Assembly: GCF_902167145.1 (NCBI RefSeq)
Contig: NC_050105.1
Location: forward strand, 136,013,988-136,077,987
Origin: Zea mays
Lineage: Eukaryota; Streptophyta; Magnoliopsida; Poales; Poaceae
Reading direction: 5' to 3'
Length of the DNA stretch: 64,000 nt
In this document: positions 32,659-43,069 of the stretch, in pieces
Layout of the letters: each line of letters opens with the position of its first letter
How positions within the stretch are numbered: the first letter of the stretch is position 1
Program-made: the position numbers and the translations under genes
Notes under the pieces: generated by a model
The model's input: only the letters and a program-made list of their open reading frames with translations
Database searches by the model: none
What the model was told of the DNA's origin: nothing

Positions 32659-32730
32659 GAATCTCAAAGTTAAGCATGCTCAACTTGGAGAAACCTAGGA
32701 TGGGTGACCAGATGGGAAGTTCCCTACTGG
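32659..32730 (+). other. 5S-rRNA-like segment in 5' LTR
   Basis: Identical to the copy at 26141-26212 as read by eye. It sits between the two TATA-like sites of the LTR on the opposite strand. Confidence 0.75.
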
Positions 32731-32991
32731 AAGAAAAATCACAGTCACCGGAGTTCGTATGACTGGAATATGGGTCTGGCTGGTCTTAGGTGGACTGGAC
32801 AACATGATGTATGAGTAGTTGAAATTTGGGGTGATCGGCTAATCGATGAATAGTAATGATGAATAGTGACAACAAAAAGTTACTAGAAATCATCGATGAG
32901 TAGTAACGATGATGAATAGTAACAATGATGAATAGTAACGATGGTGAATAGTGTCAGTGAATAGTAATGCTGAATAGTAACGGTGAATAGT

Positions 32992-33413
32992 GATGGTGAA
33001 TAGTCGTATTAACGAACGATGAACGATGAATAGGAACTATGAACGAACGATGAACGATGAATAGGAACTATGAACGAACGGACGAACGATCGAATGATCG
33101 GACGAACGAACGATCGAAATTTCGGCAGCATAACGGCAGGACAAAGATTATCTGGAAGAACGATGAATAGGGACTATGAACGAACGATGAACGATGAATA
33201 GGGACTATGAACGAACGATGAACGATCGAATGATCGAACGAACGAACGATCGGAATTTCGGCAGCATAACGGTAGGAAAAAAAGATTATTTGGACGAACG
33301 AACGGACGAACGATCGAACGATCGGACGAACGGACGAACGAACCATGAACGATCGGACGAACGATCGAACGATCGAACGAACGAACGAACAACCTAAGAA
33401 CAGGGGACGAACG
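32992..33413. repeat. GAAC/GATC-rich array in 5' LTR
   Basis: Counterpart of 26474-26895 with one G/A difference near 33375; length otherwise unchanged, so the array has not expanded or contracted since insertion. Confidence 0.9.
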
Positions 33414-33545
33414 ATCGAAGAACGATCGAACGATCCTTGTGCTAGTGTGTGCTTGTGTGGAACATGGAGTGGGTGTGTGTGGGGGGGGGGAAGAGAGTTG
33501 CCATGAAATGGCTTGGGGTGGGATGAGAGGAGGCCCTTGCCCCTC

Positions 33546-33553
33546 TATTTATA
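33546..33553 (-). promoter_or_regulatory. First TATA box of 5' LTR
   Basis: Minus strand GGCTATAAATAGAGGGG, about 510 bp from the LTR start, a usual U3/R position for a long LTR. Counterpart at 27031-27038. Confidence 0.65.
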
Positions 33554-34070
33554 GCCATGGTGGGGGGGGATTAGGGGGAGGGATGAGAGGATTAGTGGGA
33601 GGATGAGATGATTAGTGGGAGGTTAGCATGTATTTGTCTTGTATAAGTGAGGTTTGCTTGTAGAGCTCACCGTATGACACTGGAGGCATACGTATACGTA
33701 TGAGCATGAGGAAAGTTATGAAGAAAATATTTGTAGGGACTTGAAAAATGATTCTGAAGGTATTTCTCAAGAGGAAAATACCTGGAGATATATCGGTGGA
33801 ATATTTGGGCAGTATTTCTGGAAAGAACTTGAAGAGGATCACTAGGGAAATATCTGGGCAGTATTTCTGTAAACAATTTGAGGGGGATCACTGGGGAAAT
33901 ATTTGTAGGATATTTTGAGGAGGATTTTAGAGAGAGTATAGACCACTATATTTTATTTGCTGATATCAACTCGCAAACAAACATTTTGAAATGAAATTTG
34001 AAATTCATTTTGAATTTAGAGCGAGTTTGAGAAAATTTTAGGGTTTGAATTTTTGGGATGCTACATCGAT

Positions 34071-36111
34071 CCACTTGGAAAATTTGTCGAAGGCGACAAA
34101 CAGGTGCGTGTAGCCCCCGGGTGCCTTCTGCAAGGGGCCGACGAGGTCCAGACCCCACACAGCAAAAGGCCATGTGATGGGTATCGTCTGTAGAGCCTGA
34201 GCGGGCAGGTGGGTCTGCCTTGCATAGAACTGACACCCTTCGCAGGCGCGGACAATTCTAGTGGCGTCGACCACCGCCGTTGGCCAGTAGAAACCTTGTC
34301 GGAAAGCATTTCCGACAAGGGCTCGAGGTGCTGCGTGGTGGCCGCAAGTAGAGATGGCAATGGGTACCCGCGACCCGATACCCGATGGGTATTTACTCCA
34401 TTAGGGTATGTATGTGGGCTAAATATTCTACCCGTGGGTCTGTTATTGGGCAAAAATCTTCACCCAATGGGTAAACGGGTATTAGAACGTTCTGCCTTCA
34501 CCCATACCCGTTAACCCGTGGGTATAAAATACCCAATATAAACTTATCCGAAGCATGCACTTGGACTTTAGTCATCCAACTTTTTTACTATTGAACAACA
34601 ATTTAATGACCATATAATGGAACATGTAATGTGCTATGTAGTACTATCATAGTGTTACTACTTTATCCAATTATCTTTGGTGTGTTGAATGACTGGTTAA
34701 ATGATGCTAGAAAATTTTATAATGTTATTTATATAGATATACTTACCATTTGTATAGTATAATATTTTGATAGTTGTTTAATTTTTGTGGGTACGGGTGA
34801 CCCGATGGGTGACCCATACCCACATGGGTATGGGTATGGAGGTAAATTCATACCTGCCAGTGTATATGGGTGACCCGGTGGGGTTATTTTTGTGTCGTGG
34901 GTATGGGTATGGGGTAGTAATACCCGGTGGGTATTTACCCATTGCCATCTCTAGCCGCAAGCCCCCGAGTGTATTTCTCGGAGGAGTTCCTGACCTTCGG
35001 TGGTGGAGATGCATCGCTGGAGGATGCCTGAAGGGCTGCGGTGGTAGAGCTCCTTCCCTTCCCCTAGCAAGACGAACGACTTGGCGCGCCGTGCCAACCG
35101 CCGAGCTTTGGCTCGGTCAAGGGGTAGCTCTCCTCGGTGGAGATATTGCAGGTACGGGGTCTGCCAGTTTTGATCAGGCGTGACCCCGCTTTGCTCCCCC
35201 TCGACGCGCAGTGTTTCGCCCTCGGGGGCCGAGGGTACCTCGGGCCGAACCGAGGGTGCCTTGGGCCGAGCCGAGGGTGCCTCGGACTGTGCCGAGGGTA
35301 CCTCGGGTTGGGCCGAGGGTGCCTCAGGCTCGGGCGTGTCGTCGATCTTGACGGAGGGTTGATGCAGATCTCGGGAGAAGACGTCCGGGGGAACCGTTGT
35401 TCGCCCCGAGGCTATTTTAGCCAGCTCGTCCGCAGTCTCGTTGTAGCGCCGAGCGATGTGGTTGAGCTCGAGCCCGTAGAACTTGTCTTCCAGGCGCCGA
35501 ACCTTATCGCAGTAGGCCTCCATCTTCGGGTCGCGGCAGTGGGAGTTCTTCATGACTTGGTCGATGACGAGCTGCGAGTCACCGCGAGCGTCGAGGCGTC
35601 GGACCCCTAGCTCAACGGCAATCCGCAACCCGTTGACCAGAGCCTCGTACTCAGCTACATTGTTGGACGCCGGGAAGTGGAGGCGTAGCACGTAGCGTAG
35701 GTGCTTCCCGAGGGGCGAGATGAAGAGTAGGCCTGCGCCAGCTCCTGTCTTCGTCAGCGACCCATCGAAGAACATGGTCCAGAGCTCCGGTTGGATCGGA
35801 GCTGTTGGTAGCTGGGTGTCGACCCATTCAGCCACGAAGTCCGCCAAGACCTGGGATTTGATGGCCTTCTGAGGGGCGAACGAGATTGTTTCGCCCATGA
35901 TTTCCACTGCCCACTTTGCAATCCTACCCGAGGCCTCTCGGCAATGGATGATCTCCCCCAGGGGGAAGGATGACACCACAGTTACCGGATGAGACTCGAA
36001 GTAGTGTCGCAACTTCCGCCATGTCAGGATCACCGCGTACAGCAGCTTCTGAACTTGTGGGTAGCGGATTTTGGTTTCGGACAGTACCTCGCTGACGAAG
36101 TAGACTGGCCT
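34071..36111 (-). pseudogene. Huck-like RNase H and integrase N-terminus, interrupted
   Basis: Reading leftward from 36111: RT connection and RNase H with FFDGSLTKTGAGAG and NNVAEYEALVNGL, a Glu/Pro/Ser-rich linker with five-fold SAQPEAPS-like repeats (35180-35340), then integrase. The HHCC zinc domain is broken by the hAT-type element at 34349-34953 between SGACG and the next His. Integrase resumes with VRACEGCQFYARQ and the first catalytic Asp in WGLDLVGP. It ends at the TSD (34066) of the 9930-bp insertion. Both interruptions lie in one gene, so integrase activity was lost at least twice over. Confidence 0.9.
34349..34953. mobile_element. hAT-type non-autonomous DNA transposon (605 bp)
   Basis: Perfect 18-bp terminal inverted repeats TAGAGATGGCAATGGGTA, with an 8-bp TSD GCCGCAAG at 34341-34348 and 34954-34961. 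Subterminal regions hold many GGGTA/TACCC motifs, as expected of transposase-binding sites. The AT-rich centre has no ORF. 8-bp duplications and short TIRs are typical of the hAT superfamily; the mobilising transposase is not in the window. Confidence 0.95.
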
Positions 36112-36950
36112 CTAAACGGGCAATGCATGCCCCTCTTCTTGCCTCTCGACCACAATCGCGGCGCTAACCACCTGAGTGGTCGCGGCGACGTAGACCAAGA
36201 GGGCTTCTCCGGCAGCTGGGGGCACCAGGATAGGCGCCTTCATGAGGAGCGCCTTCAGGTTCCCGAGGGCTTCCTCGGCCTCAGGGGTCCAAGTGAAGCG
36301 CTCGGCCTTCCTTAAGAGGCGGTACAGGGGTAGACCTCTTTCGCCGAGGCGTGAGATGAAGCGGCTCAGAGCCGCGAGACATCCCATGACCCTCTGTACG
36401 CCTTTCAAGTCCTTGATAGGCCCCATGCTGGTGATGGCTGCGATCTTCTCCGGGTTGGCTTCGATGCCCCGCTCGGAGACGATGAACCCCAAGAGCATGC
36501 CTCGGGGCACCCCGAAGACACACTTTTCGGGATTGAGCTTGACACCTTTCGCCTTGAGACATCGGAATGTCACTTCAAGGTCGGAAAGGAGGTCGGAGGC
36601 TTTCCTCGTCTTGACGATGATGTCATCGACGTAGGCCTCGACCGTGCGGCCAATGTGCTCGCCGAACACATGGTTCATGCACCGCTGGTACGTCGCGCCC
36701 GCATTCCTCAAGCCGAACGGCATGGTGACATAGCAGTACATGCCGAAGGGTGTAATGAAAGAAGTCGCGAGCTGGTTGGACTCTTTCATCCTGATTTGGT
36801 GATACCCTGAGTAGGCATCGAGGAAAGACAGGGTTTCGCACCCAGCAGTGGAATCCACGATCTGATCGATGCGAGGCAGAGGGTAGGGAACCTTCGGACA
36901 TGCTTTGTTCAGACCAGTGTAGTCTACACACATCCGCCATTTCCCCCTTT
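36112..36950 (-). pseudogene. Huck-like reverse transcriptase
   Basis: RT core with GKWRMCVDYTGLNKACP, LDAYSGYHQI, MPFGLRNAGATYQR and YVDD at 36622-36633. A one-base loss in a purine run near 36948-36953 changes frame at the 5' side, and a TAG at 36112-36114 (CAG expected) ends it before RNase H. The catalytic Asp pair is intact. Confidence 0.9.
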
Positions 36951-38594
36951 CTTTCTCACAAGCACAGGGTTGGCAAGCCATTCGGGATGGAATACCTCTT
37001 TGATGAACCCTGCCGCCATTAGCTTGTGGATCTCCTCGCCTATGGCTCTGCGCTTCTCCTCGTCGAATCGACGCAGAGGCTGCTTGACGGGTCAGGCTCC
37101 GACTCGGATGTCCAGCGAGTGCTCAGCGACATCCCTCGATATGCCGGGCATGTCCGAGGGACTCCACGCGAAGACGTCGGCGTTCGCGCGGAGAAAGTCG
37201 ACGAGCACTGCTTCCTATTTGGGATCGAGCCCGGAGCCGATCCGGACTTGCATGGAGGCGTCGCTGCTGGGGTCGAGGGGGACGGACTTAACCGTCTCCG
37301 CTGGCTCGAAGTTGCCGGCATGACGCTTCACGTCTGGCACCTCCTTAGAGAGGCTCTCCAGGTCGGCGATGAGGGCCTCGGACTCGGCGAGGGCCTCGGC
37401 GTACTCCACGCACTCCACGTCGCATTCGAACGCGTGTTTGTACGTGGGGCCGACGGTGATGACCCCGTTGGGGCCCGACATCTTGAGCTTGAGGTAGGTG
37501 TAGTTGGGGACGGCCATGAACTTTGCGTAGCAGGGCCTCCCCAATACTGCGTGGTAGGTTCCTCGGAACCCGACCACCTCGAACGTCAGGGTCTCCCTTC
37601 AGAAGTTGGAGGGTGTTCCGAAGTAGACGGGAAGATTGAGTTGTCCGAGGGGCTGGACGCGCTTCCCAGGGATGATCCCATGGAAAGGCGTAGCGCCCGC
37701 CCGGACCGAGGACAGATCGATACGCAGAAGCCCGAGGGTCTCGGCGTAGATGATGTTGAGGCTGCTGCCTCCGTCCATGAGGACCTTGGTGAGCCTGACG
37801 TCGCCGATGACGGGGTCGACAACGAGCGGGTATTTCCCCAGGCTCGGCACATGGTCGGGGTGGTCGGCTTGGTCGAAGGTGATGGGCTTGTCGGACCAGT
37901 CTAGGTAGACTGGCGCCGCCACCTTCACCGAACAGACCTCCCGGCGCTCTTGCTTGCGGTGCCGAGCCGAGGCGTTCGCCGCTTGCCCGCCGTAGATCAT
38001 GAAGTAGTCGCGGACCTCGGGGAACTCTCCTGCCTGGTGATCTTCCTTCTTGCCGTCGTCGCGGGCCCTGCCACCCTCCGCGGGTGGCCAGGCCCTGTGG
38101 AAGTGGCGCCGAAGCATGACGCACTCCTCAAGGGTGTGCTTGACAGGCCCCTGGTGATAGGGGCACGGCTCCTTGAGCATCTTGTCGAAGAGGTTGGGAC
38201 CTCCGGGGGGTTTCCAAGGGTTCTTGTACTCGACGGCGGCGACAAGGTCCACGTCGGCGGCGTCGCGTTTCGCTTGCGACTTCTTCTTGCCCTTCTTCCT
38301 GGCGCCGCGCTGAGCTGACGCCTCGGGGGCATCTTCCGATGGGCGGCCCTGGGGCTGCTTGTCCTTCCGGAAGATAGCCTTGACCGCCACCTGGCCGGAG
38401 GCGAACTTGGTGGCGATGTCCATCAGCTCGCTCGCCCTGGTGGGGGTCTTGCGACCCAGCTTGCTCACCAGGTCGCGGCAGGTGGTGCTGGCGAGGAACG
38501 CGCCGATGACGTCCGAGTCGGTGATGTTGGGCAGCTCGGTGCGCTGCTTCGAGAATCGCCGGATGTAGTCCCGGAGAGACTCTCCCGGCTGCTG
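36951..38594 (-). pseudogene. Huck-like Gag C-terminus, protease and linker, three stops
   Basis: Same frame as upstream gag. Holds a cysteine/histidine knuckle (CPYHQGPVKHTLEEC, near 38120-38165), an aspartic protease with MDGGSS (Asp codon 37773-37775) and the linker to RT (AWSPSDMPGI, PVKQPLRRF). Stops: TGA 37599-37601, TAG 37215-37217, TGA 37092-37094. The TGA codons fit CGA and the TAG fits CAG in the undamaged element. Confidence 0.88.
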
Positions 38595-40466
38595 TCAGTA
38601 GCTTCGGAGGTCCCAGGAATTCCCGGGGCGCACGTACGTGCCCTGGAAATTGCCGGCGAAAGCTTGGACTAGGTCGTCCCAGTTGGAGATCTGCCCTGGA
38701 GGCAGGTGCTCCAACCAGGCGCGAGCGGTGTCGGAGAGGAACAGGGGGAGGTTGCGGATGATGAGGTTGTCATCGTCCGTTCCACCCAGTTGGCAGGCCA
38801 GACGGTAGTCCGCGAGCCACAGTTCCGGTCTCGTCTCCCCCGAGTACTTTGTGATAGTAGTCGGGGGTCGGAACCGGATCGGGAACGACGCCCGTCGTAT
38901 GGCCCGGCTGAAGGCCTGCGGACCGGGTGGTTCGGGCGAGGGACTCCGATCCTCCCTGCTGTCGTAGCGTCCCCCACGCCTGGGGTGGTAGCCTCGGTGC
39001 ACCCTCTCGTCGAGGTGGGCCCGACGATCGCGGTGATGGTGCTCGTTGCCGAGGCGACCCGGGGCCGCAGGCGCTGTGTTGCGCGTGCGCCCGGTGTAGA
39101 CCGAGGCTTCCCTCATGAATCGGGAAGTCGCGACATGATGATCCGAGGGGTACCCCTGCCTTCGGGAGGCGGAGCTCTTGGCCCGCTGGACCGTGGCGCC
39201 TTCCAGGAGATCCTTGAGCTCTCCCTGGATTCGCCGCCCCTCGGTGGTTGATGGCTCCGGCATCACGCAGAGGAGCATTGCTGCTGCAGCCAGGTTCTGG
39301 CCGACCCCACTGGATGCGGGTGGCGGCCTGACCCCGACATCGTCGACGATACGGTGCTGGAAGCCCTGGGGTAGATGACGTATTTCTCCGGCCGGAGGTT
39401 GGCCCACCCATGCCTGCCTGACGTCCCGGCGGATTGGCTCGAGCGCTCCTGCTCCCTCGTCGAGCCTGGCCTGCACCCCGCGGATTTGCTCGAGTTGTGG
39501 GTCGTGACCCCCCGCCGGAACGGGGACCACAGTTAGCTCCCGCGGGATGTCAACGCGAGGCACCGGCCTAGGGAGATCACCGTCCTCCGGCATGCCGAGA
39601 TGGTTGCCTTCGGAGGGACCCCCTAGATCGACGTGGAAACATTCGCGGCTCGGGCCGTAGTCCTCGTCGCCGAGGCTACGGCTACCGTCGGAACAGTCGG
39701 AAAGGCAGTAGTCGCATGCGGTCATGAGGTCCTGCATGGCACTGGGGTTGCCAAGTCCGGAGAAATCCCAACAGAAGCTGGGCTCGTCGTCTTCCTCGGA
39801 CCCAGAGGGCCCGTAGGTCGAGACGTCTGTCAGCCGGTCCCAAGGTGACCGCATACGAAACCCCAGAGGGTTCGGATCCGCCTCTACGAAAGCGTCCGCC
39901 AAAGCGGAGCCGCTAGGCGGGTCAAGGCTAAATCCGAGAAGCGTGGGATGAGAATCGGTCGGTACCTCTTGGTCGACGGGCGGTGATGAGGTCACATCGG
40001 GGACTGACTGCACCGTCGTCTCAGGTACGAGGGTGACACCCAGCAAGCCTTTTGCGAGCGTGCTGGCGTCGTCCGTTTGCTCGGGATTGACGTGTCGCGG
40101 GGAGACAGCGCTCGTCTTCATCTCAAGCGCGAGGCCGATGCCCGGCGCGCCCCCCGTTGGAGTGCTGGCGTTGTCGACTCGCTCGACGGCCGACGAGGCG
40201 CCGCCTCCTGCTTGGCCTTGGTTGCCCCGCCTCCTCCTCCTCCGTCGACGGGGAAGAGGATGGGGCGAGCTCGAAGGTTGTTCTTCCACCACGCGGGGAA
40301 GACGTCGTCGATCCCGCCGCCGGCGGGCGGACTGTCGGCCGCCACTGTTGCTGTCGCCCGGCGGTGGAAAGAGTATCATGTCGTAGCTGCCGTCGAGGGA
40401 CATGAACTCAAGGCTCCCGAAACGGAGCACCGTCCCGGGCCGGAGAGGTTGCTGGAGACTACCCAT
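38595..40466 (-). pseudogene. Huck-like Gag N-terminal part
   Basis: Starts at ATG 40466 (MGSLQQPLRPGTVLRF), 40 bp after the PBS, and runs 623 codons to TGA 38595-38597. The first 450 residues are basic then acidic and low complexity. The Gag core is at the C-terminal end: RPPTTITKYSGETRPELWL, ARAWLEHLP, and AFAGNFQGTY. The same frame resumes with SLRDYIRRFSKQRTEL, so the stop is a point nonsense in mid-Gag. The open frame upstream of the ATG runs back into the LTR but has no reason to be translated. Confidence 0.88.
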
Positions 40467-40506
40467 CTGGAGCTTGACGGGAAGCTGTTCGTCAACACGC
40501 AGCAGG

Positions 40507-40524
40507 CCCCTACCTGGCGCGCCA
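40507..40524 (-). other. Primer-binding site of Huck-like element
   Basis: Minus strand TGGCGCGCCAGGTAGGGG, two bases inside the LTR end at 40527. It is not the initiator-Met type; I did not identify the primer tRNA. Confidence 0.75.
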
Positions 40525-40526
40525 AT

Positions 40527-42179
40527 TGTCGGCGTTTCGAGACCGGGGGGTCCCTGAGCCGACGAGTGAAGTGTCGCCGTGTGCCCCAGCCCAGATGGGT
40601 CGACGCGAGGCCGAGCGCGAAGGGGGGAAGTGAGGTGGCTGGAGATGGGCGTGAGAGAGGTGGAAATCCCGCGGCCTTCGTGTTCGTCCCGCGCCCAGGT
40701 CGGGTGCGCTTGCAGTAGGGGGTTACAAGCGTCCACACGGGGGGAGGAGCGAGCGACCTCACGCGAGCGCCCGCCCCGTCCTCGTCCCCGTGCAGCCAAC
40801 CCTCTCTAAGAGGGCCCTGGCCCTTCCTTTTATAGGCGTAAGGAGAGGGTCCAGGTGTACAATGAGGGGTGTAGCAGAGTGCTACGTGTCTAGCGGAGGA
40901 GAGCTAGCGCCCTAAGTACACGCCATCATGGCAGCCGGAGAGATTTTGGCGCCCGGTTTGTGTGATGTCGTGGCCGTCGGAGGAGTGTTGGAGCCTGGCG
41001 GAGGGACAGCTGTCGGGGCCGTCGAGTCCTTGTTGACGTCCTCTTGCTTCCGTAAGGGGGCCGAGAGCCGCCATCGTCAGGGAACGTGCGGGGCGCCATC
41101 ATCGCCTATCTGGCGGAGCGAGCCAGATGGGACGCCGGTCTTGTTCCCCGTAGCCTGAGTCAGCTTGGAGTAGGGTAATGATGGCGCCTCCTGTTGACGT
41201 GGCCGGTCCGCGCCCTAGGTTGGGCGATGTGGAGGCTCCTCCGAGGTCGAGGTCGAGTCCGTCTTCCGTGGCTGAGGTCGAGTCCGAGCCCCTAGGTCGG
41301 GCGAGGCGGAGGCCGTTGGCTGAGGCTAGGGCGGAATTTGAGTCCTGGGGTCGGGCGAAGCGGAGTTCGTTGTCTTCTGGGGCTGAGCCCAAGTCCGAGC
41401 CCTGGGTCGGGCGGAGCGGAGTTCGCCGTCTTCCGGGGCTTAGCCCGAGTCCGAGCCCTGGGTCGGGCGGAGCGGAGTTCGCCGTCTTCCGGGGCTTAGC
41501 CCGAGTCCGAGCCCTGGGTCGGGCGGAGCGGAGTTCGCCGTCTTCCGGGGCTTAGCCCGAGTCCGAGCCCTGGGTCGGGCGGAGCGGAGTTCGCCGTCTT
41601 TCGGGGCTTAGCCCGAGTCCGAGCCCTGGGTCGGGCGGAGCGGAGTTCGCCGTCTTCCAGGGCTTAGCCCGAGTCCGAGCCCTGGGTCGGGCGGAGCGGA
41701 GTTTCCTATGGTGTGTGGCCGGGCCTGACTGCCTGTCAGCCTCACTCTGTCAAGTGGCACCGCAGTCGGAGCGGCGCAGGCGGCGCTGTCTTTCTGTTAG
41801 GCCGGTCAGTGGAGCGGCGAAGTGGCGGCGGTCACTTTGGCTCTGTCAGCTGAGGGGCGCGCGTCAGAATAAAGGTGTCAGGCCACCTTTGCATTAAATG
41901 CTCCTGCGATTTGGTCGGGGTTGCTTCTTGGCGAAGACAGGGCCTCACGCGAGCCGGGAACGTGTTCGCCGCTGGAGGGGGGCCTCGGGCGAGGCGGAGA
42001 TCCTCCGGGGTCGGCTGCCCTTGTCCGAGGCTAGGCTCGGGCGAGGCGTGATCGAGTCCCTCGAATGGACTGATCCCTGACTTGATCGCACCCATCAGGC
42101 CTTTGCAGCTTTATGCTGATGGGGGTTACCAGCTGAGAATTAGGAGACTTGAGGGTACCCCTAATTATGGTCCCCGACA
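40527..42179 (-). mobile_element. 5' LTR of Huck-like element (1653 bp)
   Basis: On + reads TGTCGGCGTTTCGAG to TCCCCGACA. TATAAAA on - at 40828-40834. Five complete 56-bp units against four in the other LTR account for nearly all of the 58-bp length difference. Confidence 0.93.
41395..41730. repeat. 56-bp tandem repeat in 5' LTR (five full units plus partial)
   Basis: Units start at 41395, 41451, 41507, 41563, 41619 and 41675 (partial). Sequence as in the 3' LTR with a few private substitutions, e.g. TTTCGGGG near 41600 and TTCCAGGG near 41657. Confidence 0.93.
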
Positions 42180-42184
42180 ATGGT

Positions 42185-43069
42185 CAATGGCACTGAGCAG
42201 CTAGCATCATAGATCTCAATGTCGATTTTCGGCACATGTTGCAACGTCTTCATTCTCTCGCTTTGTCTCTCCCTCGCTCGTTCTCTCTCACGCACTGGCT
42301 TTTCATATTTTTCATATTTTACCCCTCTGCGGTTGGTTTATGAGCTGTTTCTGATTTAGAACTAAGTTGAGTGGACTTATGCACCTGTGAATCAATGACT
42401 AGACAAACTAGTTAGTCCATGAGATTGTGATGGTCATCAAGAAACAAAATCAATTAGAGAAAATGGTTGATGTCATTTCCCTTTCAGAGAGGTCAAGTGG
42501 TGTTGTGACTTCTAGAGTGCGCATGGCTGATCAGGTTGTGAATCTTAATGAGAAGAAGGTGATCCCTGCTGATCACGATGATGGCAAGGATGTTTGGATC
42601 CATGATCGCAGGCATTGTATAAAGATTCAGATAAATCATTTTCTTCTGATCTATGATCACCTTCCATTGGCCAGTGGTTAGTTGGTATTGATTTTAGTGT
42701 AGCATCAGCTCAATCAACACTTTCATGGAGCCCTACTGTACAGGCAATCGAGATTGCAACACCACCAACTTGAAAATCAGTGAATTCTAATGGGGTGCCA
42801 ATGAGATTCAGAATACTCGAAAACATTCATGACACCACTAGAGAGGGTAACGAATTGTGAGTATAATGGATTGTGTTATCTAGTAGTAGAAGAACCTAAT
42901 AGTGTGGAGGATGCCTTGAAAGAATAGTGTTAGAGGGAGGCAATGGTAGCTAAAATGTAGTCGATTCAGTCCAACAAAGCCTAGGAGCTACCAATGTTGC
43001 TTGTTGGTCATGATTAGTAGCAAAAGGCTATGCTCATCATGAGGGATGGATTTTGAGGAGGTGTTGCGC
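42185..43069. other. Old repeat DNA with a Sirevirus-LTR-like remnant
   Basis: No intact gene. 42320-42488 aligns by eye to the end of the Sirevirus LTR at 45350-45517: shared AAACTAGTTAGTCCA, the CAATTA...GAAAA...GGTT block and the final ATTTCCCTTTCA, with many substitutions. 42427-42681 is open on + but I recognise nothing in it. Confidence 0.5.

Larger units (their letters stand above)
24136..34065 (-). mobile_element. Non-autonomous LTR retrotransposon with 3.4-kb LTRs (9930 bp)
   Basis: LTRs 24136-27549 and 30654-34065 flank a 3104-bp internal region. TSD TCGAT lies at 24131-24135 and 34066-34070. A tRNA-iMet-type PBS and a PPT fix the orientation as minus. No protease, RT or integrase is encoded; the single substantial frame is an unrecognised ORF (29417-30505). 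LTR architecture resembles the long-LTR Gypsy types at 53143 and 55910 (shared U5 cassette), so a Tekay/Del-like helper is plausible but inferred. It split the integrase of the Huck-like element. Confidence 0.93.
30654..34065 (-). mobile_element. 5' LTR of the non-autonomous element (3412 bp)
   Basis: Near-identical partner of 24136-27549; substitutions seen at about 31052 (T for C), 31540 (T for C), 31677 (G for A) and 33375 (A for G), plus shorter GT/G runs near 33475. Followed by TSD TCGAT. Confidence 0.95.
17675..42179 (-). mobile_element. Huck-like Tat Gypsy retrotransposon with two nested insertions
   Basis: Bounded by LTRs 17675-19269 and 40527-42179 and by a 5-bp TSD, ATGGT at 17670-17674 and 42180-42184. 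Coding order on - is gag, protease, RT, RNase H, integrase, followed by a 4.1-kb noncoding 3' region. The minus-strand LTR start TGTCGGGGACCATAATTAGG and the 1.6-kb LTR length agree with my recollection of maize Huck; the family name is therefore recognition, not a search result. Removing the nested 9930-bp and 605-bp insertions leaves about 13.9 kb. Confidence 0.9.

Noticed and set aside
40467..40799. Extension of the Huck-like gag frame upstream into the LTR
   Set aside because: It crosses the PBS and LTR boundary and begins at a non-ATG codon; the first ATG after the PBS (40466) is the sensible start.
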